64,000 nt of DNA from contig CAWGDM010000003.1 of NCBI GenBank assembly GCA_963821345.1, positions 1-64,000 of the forward strand, given 5' to 3'. This DNA comes from WHSW01 sp963821345 (GTDB taxonomy: Bacteria > Actinomycetota > Thermoleophilia > Solirubrobacterales > 70-9). Made by a program: the position numbers and the translations under genes. Below the pieces are notes generated by a model that was not told the origin of the DNA, ran no database searches, and worked only from the letters and a program-made list of their open reading frames with translations. Below are positions 10,366 through 19,441 of the stretch, piece by piece; position 1 is the stretch's first letter; each line of letters begins with the position of its first letter.

Positions 10366-11515
10366 CGCGTCTCGGTCTGGTCGAGCGCGGGGACCGGCTT
10401 GGGGTCGCCGCGGGCAGGCGGAAACGCCGCGAGCGCTTGCGGCGGGGCTGCTCGACCGTTTCGCCGGTCCGCGTCGATGCTCCCTTGCCGGCGTCGTCGA
10501 GGATCATCGCGATGACGCGGTCGGTGACCGCTGCGCTCTCGAACCCGTTCAGCCCGTCGACCTCGCCGGTGCTGATCCGCTCGACGAAATGGTCGATCTG
10601 GGCGCTGTACTCCTCGCCGCGCAGGTAGAAGTCGACCGGCTCGGTGAGCTCGGTCGTGTAGCGCGACGTTCCAGCCCTGCTGATAGCCGGCGGGGATCGG
10701 CGCCGTGCCCCGCAGGTAGACCTGACATTCCTGGCGGTCGGCGTAGATCCGCCCGCCCGTCCCCCAGGCGGTGATCCGGGTGGTCATCTTCCGGCATGAC
10801 TCGTCCGACCAGTTGACGGCGATCCGCGCCGAGGGGCCCCGTCGTGGAACAGGGTGCTGACGACCTCGTCGTCGATCTCTCGGGAGAAGATTGACTTGAG
10901 GATCGTGCCGCCGACCCCGATCGGCTCGCCGAGATACCAGTTGATCAGGTTGATCGGGTGGGCCGCGTAGTCGTAGAGGCTGCCGCCGCCCTCCGTCCTT
11001 GTGGCTGCGCCAGGTGCCGCCCTTTCGCCGCAGGACAACCGGGCCGTAGGCCTCGCCGAGGACGCTGCTGACGGTGCCGATCGCTCCCGCGTCGAGCAGG
11101 TCCTTGACCTCGCGGAAGCTGCTCACGAAACGGTTGTGATAGCCGACCTGCGTGACGACGCCGGCCCGTCGTGCCGCCTCGGCCAGTTCCTCGGCGTCCG
11201 CCGCGCTGAGCGTGAGCGGCTTCTCGCAGAAGACGTGCAGGCCACGCTCGATCGCGGGGCGCACGAGGTCGATGTGGGTCTTGGACGGGGTCGCGATCAG
11301 GACCGCGTCGAGATCGACGTCGCGCAGCATCGCTTCGTAGCTGCCGTGGGTGGGGAGGCCGGTGTGCTTCTTCGCAGCACGCTCGCGACGTAGCTCGCCG
11401 GGTCGCAGACCGCCGCGATCTCGACCTCGGGGTGCATGTTGGCGATCGCCAGGTGCGAGAGGCCCATCTTGCCGAGCCCGACGACCGCGAGCCTGATCGG
11501 CGCTTGCGTCCTCAT
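10366..11515 (-). CDS. Gfo/Idh/MocA-family oxidoreductase (heavily frameshifted composite)
   Basis: An NAD(P)-dependent sugar dehydrogenase. It begins at ATG 11515 with LAVVGLGKMGLSHLAIA, the Rossmann glycine motif, then AAVCDP. In the next frame come LIATPSKTH and the family hallmark GLHVFCEKPLTLS (EKP with catalytic Lys). Another frame gives GGSLYDYAAHPINLINWYLG, the DxxxH-type active-site helix. At least four indels (near 11375, 11005, 10840 and 10660) are needed to join the pieces, so the end at ~10366 is approximate. First gene of the minus-strand operon running to ~4.9 kb, and divergent from the Wzz-Wzy fusion. Confidence 0.75.
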
Positions 11516-11608
11516 GCCCCAGTAACGCCGAGGCCCCGGCGGCCCTTCCGCACGCCGCCAACGGCGCGATCCGCGTCGAGGAAGGGCGGGGCCGCGCGCT
11601 GCGTTGGT
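11516..11608. promoter_or_regulatory. Divergent promoter region of the two glycan operons
   Basis: These 93 bases separate the start of the minus-strand operon (Gfo/Idh/MocA onward) from the ATG of the Wzz-Wzy fusion. Both transcripts must begin here or just inside the neighbouring genes. The stretch is very GC-rich and I see no clear -10/-35 pair or inverted repeat, so this call rests on gene orientation alone. Confidence 0.4.
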
Positions 11609-13924
11609 ATGGAGATGGCGGCGCATCCACGTGCACGCAGACGGCTCTACGTGGCCGTGGTCGCTGTCAGCGGCCTGATTGGCGCGCTTTGCGCCGGCTT
11701 CAACAGCGGCATCGGGCCGTTCCCTCCGAACGGCGGTTCGGGCGGGCTGCAGATCGCCACCGCGGAGACGCACGTGCTGGTCGACGCTCCCAGGGAATCG
11801 ATCCTCTTCCGGCGGCGCGATCTGTCCTATGCCGTCCAAACGGGCGTCAAGCACGCCGAGATGCTGGGGCGCGTGATGGTCACGCGTCCGGTCCTCGATC
11901 GCGTCGCTCAGCGCTGCGAAGTGCCCGAGAGCGAGATCTCCGGTCTCGGATGGATGACGGCCAACGTGCCGCTGGCGCTGACCGAGCCGGATAGCGAGAG
12001 GCGCGCGAGCGAGATCGTCGGGTCACGGGCGCCCTACCGGCTTGAGGTGCAGAGCATGCCGATTGCGCCTCCGAAGGGCGCGGCCGCCCCGATCATCGCG
12101 ATCTACGCTCAGGCGCCGTCCACGGCTGAGGCGGTCTGCCTCGCGAACGCCTCGACGGCCAGCCTTTCCGACTACATGCGCGACCTGGCACGGCGACAGG
12201 GCACCTCCCCGGCCAAGCTCATCCGCCTGCGCCAGCTGGAAGAGCCGCGCGCCGGGGTCGTCAACGGGAGCGCCTCGCTGGCGATCGCGGGCCTGACATT
12301 CCTCGTCGCTTTCGGTCTCACCGCTGGCGCTCTCTTCGGGCTGATCGGCCTGCGCGGCCGCGTACGGGCCTCCGGCCCGACCGGCCATGAGACAACCGGC
12401 GGCGATCTCAACGGCACCGCGAACGGCGGCCGGCCGCGCCCGGGCTGGATCGAGCGGCTGCGAGCGCCGCAGTCGGCGTTGGAGCCGTCGGGAGCGGACG
12501 ATGACAACTGGCCCCGGACGAGTCGCCTACTGCCGTGGACGCTTGCACTGTTTATCGCGGTCGTATGGCTCGTCCCCTTCAACTCGCTCGAGCTCGCCGC
12601 CTCGCTTCCGATCGACCTGACCCTCGATCGGCTGGTGCTGCCGGTCGTCGCGATCGCCTGGGCGCTAGCCCTGATCGGGCGCGCCCGGAACGTGCCCTGG
12701 CTCGGGCTGACCTGGATCCATGTCGCGCTCGGTGCGTTCCTGGGCTGCGCGTTGCTCAGCGTCGTGCTCGACGCCCACTACCTCAACCAGACGCTCGAGC
12801 TCAGTCTGTCGCTGAAGAAGCTGCCGCTGATCGTCTCGTACGTCGCCGTGTTCGCGCTCACGGCCAGCGCGGTCCGGCGGCGTGAGGTGCCGGCCTTCCT
12901 CACCTACACCCTGCTGCTGGCCGTGATCTGCGCGCTCGGGATGATCTATGAGTACCGGTACTCGCAGAACCTGTTCTGGAACCTCACCGACAACCTGTCC
13001 CCCGGGTTATTCACCTTCAGCGGGCAGGTGGACGGCGGCGCCCTGGACAGCATGGGGAGACGCCTGGTCCGAGGCCCCGCCGAGGTGCCGCTCGAAGCGG
13101 TGGCGATGCTGACTCTGGCGTTACCGATCGCTCTCGTCCGGTTCGCCGACGCCCGCCGCTGGGGGATGCGGATCCTGTACGCGCTCGCGGCCTGCCTGCT
13201 GATGGCGGCCATCTTCTCGACCTACCGAAAGGGCGCGATCGTCGCCCCAGCGGCTGCGGTGTTGGCCCTCGTGTACTTCCGCCGCCAAGCGCTGCTGCGG
13301 TTCGCGCCCCTGGGGATGATCGTCGTGGTCACCGTGATGGTCCTCTCCCCGGGCGCCGTGGGCTCGGTCGTCGACCAGTTCACCCGCTCCGACGCGGAGG
13401 CATTGCCGACAGTCAGCGACCGTGCGGCCGACTACGACGCCATCCGCCCGGACGTCTGGACCGATTTGGCGTTCGGGCGCGGCTGGGGCAGCTACAACCA
13501 TGAGAGCTACCGGATCCTGGACTCCGAGATCCTGCAGCGGACGATCGAGACCGGGGTGCTCGGGCTGCTGGCGTTCCTGCTGGTCCCGCTTGCGGTGCTC
13601 GCGACGACGCGACGAGCGATCGCCTCTCGCGACCCGACGTCCGCCTCCATGGGCCTGGTGGGCGCAGCGATAGCGGTCGCCTTCGCCGTGCTCGCGTTCT
13701 TATTCGACGTGCTCGCGTTTCCGCACGTTCCCTACGTATTCCTCTACATGACCGGGCTCGTCGCCGTGGTCGTCGCCGCTGATAGACGGCGCGAAGCTCA
13801 ACTCGTGGCGCCGCTCTACCGCCCCGCGTGCGGCGCCGCCGCCCGAGCCGCCGCCGCGCGCCGCGGAAGAGCCGCTAGCGTCGCTGCGTTGAAGCTGAGT
13901 GGACGGACGGAGTCAGGAGCGTGA
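11609..13924 (+). CDS. Fusion of Wzz-like co-polymerase domain and O-antigen ligase/polymerase
   Basis: A 771-residue membrane protein with two parts. Residues ~1-250 match the three other Wzz-like proteins in this locus: a first transmembrane helix (RLYVAVVAVSGLIGALCAGF), the shared ETHVLVDAPRESI segment, the IYAQAPSTAEAVCLANAS motif, and a second helix near residue 223. After a polar linker, residues ~308-740 form about ten helices ending with the O-antigen ligase (Wzy_C) loop: FGRGWGSYNHESYRI, then ETGVLGLLAFLLV. It would therefore combine chain-length control with polymerisation or ligation of repeat units. ATG 11609 is chosen over upstream starts because it precedes the first helix. The stop overlaps the ACP start as GTGA, implying coupling. 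Confidence 0.83.
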   Translation: MEMAAHPRARRRLYVAVVAVSGLIGALCAGFNSGIGPFPPNGGSGGLQIATAETHVLVDAPRESILFRRRDLSYAVQTGVKHAEMLGRVMVTRPVLDRVAQRCEVPESEISGLGWMTANVPLALTEPDSERRASEIVGSRAPYRLEVQSMPIAPPKGAAAPIIAIYAQAPSTAEAVCLANASTASLSDYMRDLARRQGTSPAKLIRLRQLEEPRAGVVNGSASLAIAGLTFLVAFGLTAGALFGLIGLRGRVRASGPTGHETTGGDLNGTANGGRPRPGWIERLRAPQSALEPSGADDDNWPRTSRLLPWTLALFIAVVWLVPFNSLELAASLPIDLTLDRLVLPVVAIAWALALIGRARNVPWLGLTWIHVALGAFLGCALLSVVLDAHYLNQTLELSLSLKKLPLIVSYVAVFALTASAVRRREVPAFLTYTLLLAVICALGMIYEYRYSQNLFWNLTDNLSPGLFTFSGQVDGGALDSMGRRLVRGPAEVPLEAVAMLTLALPIALVRFADARRWGMRILYALAACLLMAAIFSTYRKGAIVAPAAAVLALVYFRRQALLRFAPLGMIVVVTVMVLSPGAVGSVVDQFTRSDAEALPTVSDRAADYDAIRPDVWTDLAFGRGWGSYNHESYRILDSEILQRTIETGVLGLLAFLLVPLAVLATTRRAIASRDPTSASMGLVGAAIAVAFAVLAFLFDVLAFPHVPYVFLYMTGLVAVVVAADRRREAQLVAPLYRPACGAAARAAAARRGRAASVAALKLSGRTESGA

Positions 13925-14175
13925 ACCGTAGGGTCGAGATCGCCGACGTCAAGGCGGCCGTGATCGAGACGCTCGAGCTCGACCGCCAGGCCTCGATCGA
14001 CGCCGACACGCCTCTGCTAGGGGCGCTGCCGGAGCTCGACTCGATGGCCGTGCTCGAGCTCATCGTCGTGCTCGAGCAGCGCTTCGGGATCACCGTCGAG
14101 GACGAGGACGTGACCGCCGAGGCATTCGAGACGGTGGCGAGCCTGACCGACTTCGTCGAGTCCAGGCTGCGCTGA
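13921..14175 (+). CDS. Acyl carrier protein
   Basis: An 84-residue carrier protein. The 4'-phosphopantetheine attachment site is LDSMAVLEL with Ser41, preceded by the usual acidic helix I (VIETLELDR) and followed by LEQRFGI of helix III. It starts with GTG overlapping the stop of the Wzz-Wzy fusion (GTGA). Stand-alone carriers of this kind accompany an acyl-AMP ligase and a PLP decarboxylase in exosortase-type exopolysaccharide loci. Both partners are encoded on the opposite strand at 18.2-21.9 kb, so this carrier probably holds an amino-acyl group made and used by them. Confidence 0.88.
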   Translation: MNRRVEIADVKAAVIETLELDRQASIDADTPLLGALPELDSMAVLELIVVLEQRFGITVEDEDVTAEAFETVASLTDFVESRLR

Positions 14176-14243
14176 GCGCGCCCGGCCCACGATTTCCGGA
14201 CGTCGCCCGCAAATCCCAGCCCCGCGCCGCCGTTAATGGGTGG

Positions 14244-15014
14244 ATGAGGCTCGAGCGGCACATCCGGACCCTGGCGCAGATGTGGCCATGGGTCATCGCC
14301 GGCGCCGGGCTTGCACTCCTGATGGCGATCTGGAGCGTTGCGCAGGTCGGCGTGATTCCGCCGCGTCTGAAGCCGCGAGCGCTGGAGATCGCGACGGCCA
14401 CGACGCACGTCGTTGTCGACACGCCCAGGTCGTCGATCTTCGACCTCCGCCAGGACACCTACAGCCTGGAGGCATTGCGGCAGCGCGCGATCGTCCTCGG
14501 GAACGTGATCGCAGAGGGCCGCGTGCGGAGCGCGATCGAGGAGCGAAGCCACGTGCCGCCCGGTGCTCTCGAGGTCACCCCGCCTCTGACCCCGGACCAG
14601 CCACGAGTCGTCGCCGGGTCGGAAAACCAGAAGCATCCGACCGACATCCTCAAGTCGACCGACCAGTACAGGCTCAGCATCCAGGCCAACCCGACGGTGC
14701 CGGTGATGGACATCTACTCCCAGGCGCCGAGCGCCGACACCGCGGCGGATCTGGCCAATGGGACGGTGGCTGAGCTGCGCCATTACCTCGGCGATCTCGC
14801 CCTCGAGGAGCGGACGCCGGAGAAGGATCGGGTCCGCCTGGTTCAGCTCGGCAAGGCTCGCGGCCAGGTGATCAACGGGGGCATCGAGTGGCAGGTGGCG
14901 GCCCTGGCGTTTCTGCTCACGTTCTCGATCGCCTGCGCGACCGTGATCTTCTTCGCCCGCCTCAGGGAGAGCTGGCAGACGACCGAGCTTTCCGATCACC
15001 CCGCCGGGGGCTGA
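14244..15014 (+). CDS. Wzz-like polysaccharide chain-length/co-polymerase protein
   Basis: A 256-residue inner-membrane protein with two transmembrane helices, one near residues 14-32 (WVIAGAGLALLMAIWSVA) and one near residues 213-234 (WQVAALAFLLTFSIACATVIFF). The extracytoplasmic loop contains the locus-wide motifs ATTHVVVDTPRSSIFDLR, LRQRAIVLGNVIAEG and IYSQAPSADTAADLANG. This layout is that of polysaccharide co-polymerases of the YveK/CapA type, without a fused tyrosine kinase. It lies in the same direction as the ACP and a second paralogue. Likely role: regulation of glycan length or export together with the Wzz-Wzy fusion. Confidence 0.75.
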   Translation: MRLERHIRTLAQMWPWVIAGAGLALLMAIWSVAQVGVIPPRLKPRALEIATATTHVVVDTPRSSIFDLRQDTYSLEALRQRAIVLGNVIAEGRVRSAIEERSHVPPGALEVTPPLTPDQPRVVAGSENQKHPTDILKSTDQYRLSIQANPTVPVMDIYSQAPSADTAADLANGTVAELRHYLGDLALEERTPEKDRVRLVQLGKARGQVINGGIEWQVAALAFLLTFSIACATVIFFARLRESWQTTELSDHPAGG

Positions 15015-15024
15015 CCGGCCAGGC

Positions 15025-15753
15025 ATGGAGATCCAACGCCTCCTGCGGGTGCTCTGGCGGCGGCGCGTCCTGGTTGGGGTCGGCGTGGTGCTGTCGATCG
15101 TGGCCACGGTCAAGCTCACCGGCGGACCGGGCGAGGCCCACGGCGTCGCGCAGGCCCAGGTGCTGCTGGACACGTCCCGGTCGCAGCTCATCGATGCGTT
15201 TCCGGCGCTGGCCGAGAGCATGTCCGAGCGAGCGAACTTTCTGGCCAAGCTGTTGGAGACCGAGCCGGCGAGGCGTCGGATCGCCGATCGAATCGGAGTT
15301 CCGGCGAACGAGCTCGCTGTGGTCGACTCACAGCTCGTGGCGCCGATCGTGCCTGCGTCGCTGCCCGAGACAGCAGCGGAGGTGGCCGGCGTCACCGAGC
15401 CCTACGTCCTGAAACTGCGCACCGACGCGCTTGCCCCGCTGATCTCGATCAAGGCGCAGGCCCCGGAGCCGGCCGCGGCCGCGGCGTTGGCGCGGGCGGC
15501 GATCGATGCCCTCGACGCGACCATCGGGTCCGCCGATGTACCCGCCTCGCAGGTATTCGTCGTCGACCGTGTCAGGCCCGTGACGGCCCGGGTGCTCGGC
15601 GCCGGCGGAAGCCCGGAGACCACGGTGGCGGCCGCCGTGGCGCTGTTCGGCCTCTGGTGTGTCGCGCTCGCTCTCATCCCCGCGCCCGGCCTCGCGGCGG
15701 CGTTCGCTGGGCGCCACGTCCGCGGCGACGGGCAAGCGAGGAAGCCGGTCTAG
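15025..15753 (+). CDS. Wzz-like polysaccharide chain-length/co-polymerase protein
   Basis: A 242-residue paralogue of the neighbouring Wzz-like protein. Helix 1 lies at about residues 13-30 (RVLVGVGVVLSIVATVKL), followed by AQVLLDTSRSQLIDAF, ESMSERANFLAKLLE and IKAQAPEPAAAAALARAA, and a second helix near residues 198-225. The N-terminus MEIQRLLRVLWRRRVLVG is close to that of the paralogue at 23523. The gene ends with TAG at 15753, immediately abutting the stop codon of the convergent beta-helix gene at 15754, so there is no space for a separate terminator. Confidence 0.75.
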   Translation: MEIQRLLRVLWRRRVLVGVGVVLSIVATVKLTGGPGEAHGVAQAQVLLDTSRSQLIDAFPALAESMSERANFLAKLLETEPARRRIADRIGVPANELAVVDSQLVAPIVPASLPETAAEVAGVTEPYVLKLRTDALAPLISIKAQAPEPAAAAALARAAIDALDATIGSADVPASQVFVVDRVRPVTARVLGAGGSPETTVAAAVALFGLWCVALALIPAPGLAAAFAGRHVRGDGQARKPV

Positions 15754-16844
15754 CTAGTTGCCCTCGCCGCTGCAGCGCAGCTCGTGCACGGTTCGGGCGA
15801 CCTGGTAGTCGGGGGTGATATCGACGACGCGCGCGTCCCAGTGCCTGAGCGCCGAGCAGTTGACATCGACTGGGAAGTACACCCAGGATCCGTTAGCGAC
15901 CCTCAGGTTCGACACCGTCCCGGCGTCCCGAGGCGGAACGGTGCGCCGCCGCCCTTGACCAGCAGTCCGTCGATGTCGACGCTGGTGTTGTCCTGACCCG
16001 AGGGATAGAAGAACGGGGCGGTCCCGCCGCAGCCGGTGATGTCCAGGTCAAGCGTGGTGTTGCGCAGCGTCACTGCAGGCCACCGAAACCCTGCAGGCCG
16101 TCCCCGTGCCAGTCGCCACAGGGTGCGGCGGGGTGACCGCCGCGAACGACTTCTCGATCCGGACCGGGCCACAGCCGTCGTCGTTGCCCCCGACTCGGAA
16201 CCCCTCGGACCGATGCCAGATCTGCACGCCGCGGGCGGTGTAGCCGCCGTAGCTGATCACGCCCTCGGTGTCGTCGCTGGAGTCCTCGCCGGCGCGCGGC
16301 TCGATCGTCGTGTCCTCGATCAGGAGCCCGTTGTTGCAGTCCGACCCGTCGACGTTGTTGATCGTGCCGCCCTCGAGCTTGACGCGGCGAACGGTGACGT
16401 TGGGGGCCTCGACGATCAGATCGGCGCCGTCCTGGAGCAACACGTCCTCGATCACCGCGCCCGGCTTGCGCACCGTCAGCGTCGTGCTCCGGGTCTGGGC
16501 CGGGGTCCAGCCCGAGGGCACGCCGGTCGTCGCACGGTTCGGGAACGGGCGATCGGCAGCCTTCGTCGGGTTGGTGCCGGCGCCCAACTCGGCGCGGTCG
16601 TCGTAGCCGTCGCCGTCGGTGTCGCGCTTGCGCGGGTTGGTGCGCTCGCGGTACTCGCGCTGTGTTGCGCAGGCCGTCGTGGTCGGGATCCTTCTTCGCC
16701 GACTTCTTCGAGGTCGAGATGTGGTACTACGCTCCCAGTTGTCGGGGAGGCCGTCGTGGTCGCGGTCGTGCGCAGACGCCGGCGCCGCTCCGCCGGCGAG
16801 GTACGTGCAGCAACAATTACGGCTATGACGATCCAGTTCGACAC
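15754..16844 (-). CDS. Secreted Ca-binding/beta-helix protein (heavily frameshifted composite)
   Basis: A predicted exported protein. AGGAGG six bases upstream sets GTG 16844, followed by a signal peptide (SNWIVIAVIVA, then after an indel LAGGAAPASA with an AxA cleavage site). The mature part starts with calcium-binding thrombospondin-type-3-like motifs: DRDHDGLPDNWE, DPDHDGLRN and DTDGDGYDD with TNPRKR. The rest is a right-handed beta-helix rich in short strands (VIEDVLLQDGADLIVEAPNV, VTVRRVKLEGGTINNV, GLLIEDTTIEPRAGE), similar to right-handed parallel beta-helix sugar-binding proteins. At least four indels scatter it over three frames; the end reads ARTVHELRCSGEGN then TAG at 15754. Possibly a glycan-acting enzyme, not proven. 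Confidence 0.65.
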
Positions 16845-17057
16845 CGCGCGCCTCCTGTCCCACAAACCGTGGGTTCGTTTGCACTCTTCGCTGCAGCCCC
16901 AGGGATCTAACGGGTGCGGTCAACGGTTTCGACCCCTCGGCTCGGTGGTCGCGTGCTCCGCTCCACGCCCGAGCCAATTGCCGCGCCATACGACGTTGAC
17001 CGAGCCCCCACTATAGCCACCTCGTCCAAGCCCCGCGCGGGGCCCCGCCCTCAGCCC

Positions 17058-18221
17058 TCAGGTTCGGGCCGTGGGAGGGTAGTAGTCGTCGCGCCGCAGC
17101 ACGCTGACCAGCGCGCGCACCTGCACGACCAGCTTCCAGGCCAGGTACCAGGGCGCGGCGAGCAGCGCCAGCCAGGTACGCGAGCCGGCCCCGGCCTGGA
17201 GGAGGCCGGTGACGATCACCAGCGCGAGCGCGAGCAGGCCGCCCCCGAAGACCGCCGCCAGCGGCCACGCCCCGGCCACCACGGCGAGCGCAAGGCCGGC
17301 CAGCAGCGAGAGGACTGCGAGCGCCAGCGGCGGCGTGGCAAGAAACCATGCCGACTCGAGCGCTGCCCGGTCGCGGTGCTTCCACGCCCGGCTCAGCAGC
17401 GCCGGCACATAGGCGCGGGCCGCCGCCATCCGGCCGGCCTCGTAGCGCTCCTTCTGGCCGCCGAACGTGCCCCATCCGCTGGCGCCCTCGGAGCGCAGCC
17501 GGGCCGCGTCGACGTGCCGGCAACGGACCCCGTCGAGCAGCAGGTCGAGGGTGTAAAAGAGGTCCTCCGAGGCCGGCGCGGTGAACCGGTGGGCGAGTGC
17601 GACCCGCCGCCGGATCGCCATCCCCGTCCCCCGCAACCGCGCCGAAAGCCCCAACCGGTCGCGGCCGCGCGGCAGCGTGATCCCCTGGAGCGCGAACGCG
17701 GCGAGCGACGCCTCGGTGGCCAGCGTGCTGCCGGGGCTGCTCTCGCTGCGCGCCTGGACCGCGGGGGCCCCGGCAGCCAAGGGGCGTTCGCAGGCGTCGA
17801 AGAAGCCCGGCGAGATCACCGAATCGGCGTCGAGCATCACGACCGCGTCCCACTCCAGTCCCCGCGCGTGGTCGAGGCCCGCTTGGCGCGCCGCGGCTCG
17901 GCCGGGCTGGTCCCCGGGCCCGCGCGCGAGCACCGACGCCCCGTGCCGGCGGGCGATCGCCTCGGTCGCGTCGGTGCAGCGGTCGGCGACCACCAGGACG
18001 AGGTCGCCCGGGCGCCGGTCGGCATCGATCGCCTCGAGGCAGCGGCCGATCACGACCGCCTCGTTGTGGGCCGGCACGAGGACGAGGAACCGGAGCCTGC
18101 GCCGGGCCTGCGGCCAGCGGTCACGGTAGAAGAGGGACGCGAAACCCAGCAGGCCCAGGTGGCCCGCCGCGGCGAGACCGGGCAGCCCGACGCCCAGCCC
18201 GAGCAGGAGGAGCGCCGTCAC
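17058..18221 (-). CDS. Membrane-anchored GT2 glycosyltransferase
   Basis: A 387-residue processive-type GT2. One N-terminal helix is followed by the catalytic domain with LVLVPAHNEAVVIGRCL, VVADRCTDATEAIA, MLDADSVISPGF (metal-binding DAD) and the acceptor-site ASEDLFYTLDLLLDG. Two or three helices near residues 300-360 close the protein. This topology matches glycosyltransferases found next to exosortase-associated decarboxylases. GTG 18221 overlaps the TAG of the decarboxylase by one base (TAGTG), making it the last gene of the carrier-protein operon. Intact in sequence. Confidence 0.83.
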   Translation of the reverse strand: MTALLLLGLGVGLPGLAAAGHLGLLGFASLFYRDRWPQARRRLRFLVLVPAHNEAVVIGRCLEAIDADRRPGDLVLVVADRCTDATEAIARRHGASVLARGPGDQPGRAAARQAGLDHARGLEWDAVVMLDADSVISPGFFDACERPLAAGAPAVQARSESSPGSTLATEASLAAFALQGITLPRGRDRLGLSARLRGTGMAIRRRVALAHRFTAPASEDLFYTLDLLLDGVRCRHVDAARLRSEGASGWGTFGGQKERYEAGRMAAARAYVPALLSRAWKHRDRAALESAWFLATPPLALAVLSLLAGLALAVVAGAWPLAAVFGGGLLALALVIVTGLLQAGAGSRTWLALLAAPWYLAWKLVVQVRALVSVLRRDDYYPPTART

Positions 18222-19441
18222 TAGACCAGCACCTCGACCGGTGCCGGGTGGCCGAGGAACGCGGTCGGGCTCGCGGTGAGCCCGTAGGCGCCCGCCTGGA
18301 AGATCACCACGAGGTCGCCGATCTCAGCCCGCGGGAGAGTGACTTGGTCGGCGAGCAGATCGAGCGGGGTGCAGAGGCAGCCGACCACGCTGACCACCTC
18401 GCTCTCGCCCTCGACTGTGCCGCCGATCGCGATCGGATAGTTGCGGCGAATCACCTGGCCGAAGTTGCCCGACGCCGCGAGCTGGTGGTGGAGGCCGCCG
18501 TCGACGACGAGGAAGGTCTTGTCGCGTGACCGCTTGCGATCGATGATCCGGGTCACGTAGAACCCGCACTCGCCGACGATGTAGCGGCCGAGCTCGATCA
18601 CGACCCGCGCGTCTCCGAGATTGGGCCGGATCGCATCCGTCAGCAGGCCGGCCAGGTTCTCGCCGATCGGCTCGAGGTCGAGGGCCCGGTCACGATCCGA
18701 GTACGGGATCCCGAAGCCGCCGCCGAGGTTCAGGTACCGCACCGGGACCGGAGCCACCTCGGCGAGCCGCAACGCCAGCGCCACCGTCGCCCGCTGCGCC
18801 TCGCAGAGAGTCTCCGCGTCCAGGTTCTGGGACCCGGCGAAAATGTGGAAGCCGATCAGGTCGAGGTCGGCCGTCGCCAGGGTCTCGAGCAGCGCGGGCG
18901 CCCTTTCCGCGTCGACGCCGAACTGCTGCGCCCCGCCGCCCATCCGCATCCCCGATCCCTTGACCCGAAAGTCGGGGTTGACGCGGATCGCGACCCGGGG
19001 CCGGACGCCGAGACGCTCGCCGATTGCCGCCGCCCGTCCCGCCTCGGTCTCGGACTCGAGCACCACCGTTACGCCCGCGGCGATCGCCTGGCTGAGCTCG
19101 GCCGGCGTCTTCCCCGGGCCGGCGAAGCTCACCTGGGCCGCCGGCAGCGGCGTGTCGAGCGCGACCTTCATCTCGCCCGCGGAGGCGACGTCGAACGAGT
19201 CGACCAGCCCGCCCAGGTGCTGGACCACCGCCGGCATCGGGTTTGCCTTGACCGCATAGGAGAGATCGAGCCCCGCCGGCAGCGTCGTCCTCAAGAGGTC
19301 GACGCGCTCGCTGAGCAGCGACCGGTCGTAGGCGAAGAAGGGTGTCGAGCCAACGCGCTCGGCGAGGCGCTCGAGCCGGACCCCGCCCACCTCCCGGCAC
19401 GTCATCGCCGGGACGGCGCCTGCGAGTTCGAGCTCGGTCAT
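18221..19441 (-). CDS. PLP-dependent decarboxylase, exosortase-locus type (DAP/ornithine decarboxylase fold)
   Basis: A 406-residue fold-type III (alanine racemase-like barrel) decarboxylase. The PLP lysine is Lys65 in LSYAVKANPMP; other family signatures are FDVASAGEM, IRVNPDF, GFHIFAGSQ, the phosphate-binding NLGGGFGIPY, and the second-domain VSVVGCLCTPLDLLA. It matches the decarboxylases that accompany an ACP and an acyl-AMP ligase in exopolysaccharide loci and are thought to act on a carrier-bound or related amino acid. ATG 19441 overlaps the upstream stop (ATGA). The longer open frame to 19696 is a shadow of the TylF gene. Substrate unknown; diaminopimelate decarboxylase activity is less likely in this context. 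Confidence 0.85.
   Translation of the reverse strand: MTELELAGAVPAMTCREVGGVRLERLAERVGSTPFFAYDRSLLSERVDLLRTTLPAGLDLSYAVKANPMPAVVQHLGGLVDSFDVASAGEMKVALDTPLPAAQVSFAGPGKTPAELSQAIAAGVTVVLESETEAGRAAAIGERLGVRPRVAIRVNPDFRVKGSGMRMGGGAQQFGVDAERAPALLETLATADLDLIGFHIFAGSQNLDAETLCEAQRATVALALRLAEVAPVPVRYLNLGGGFGIPYSDRDRALDLEPIGENLAGLLTDAIRPNLGDARVVIELGRYIVGECGFYVTRIIDRKRSRDKTFLVVDGGLHHQLAASGNFGQVIRRNYPIAIGGTVEGESEVVSVVGCLCTPLDLLADQVTLPRAEIGDLVVIFQAGAYGLTASPTAFLGHPAPVEVLV

Noticed and set aside
9480..11636. 718-residue open frame spanning the Gfo/Idh/MocA and aldo/keto reductase genes
   Set aside because: Only short in-frame islands match each family; the conserved motifs are spread over all three frames, so it is not one protein.
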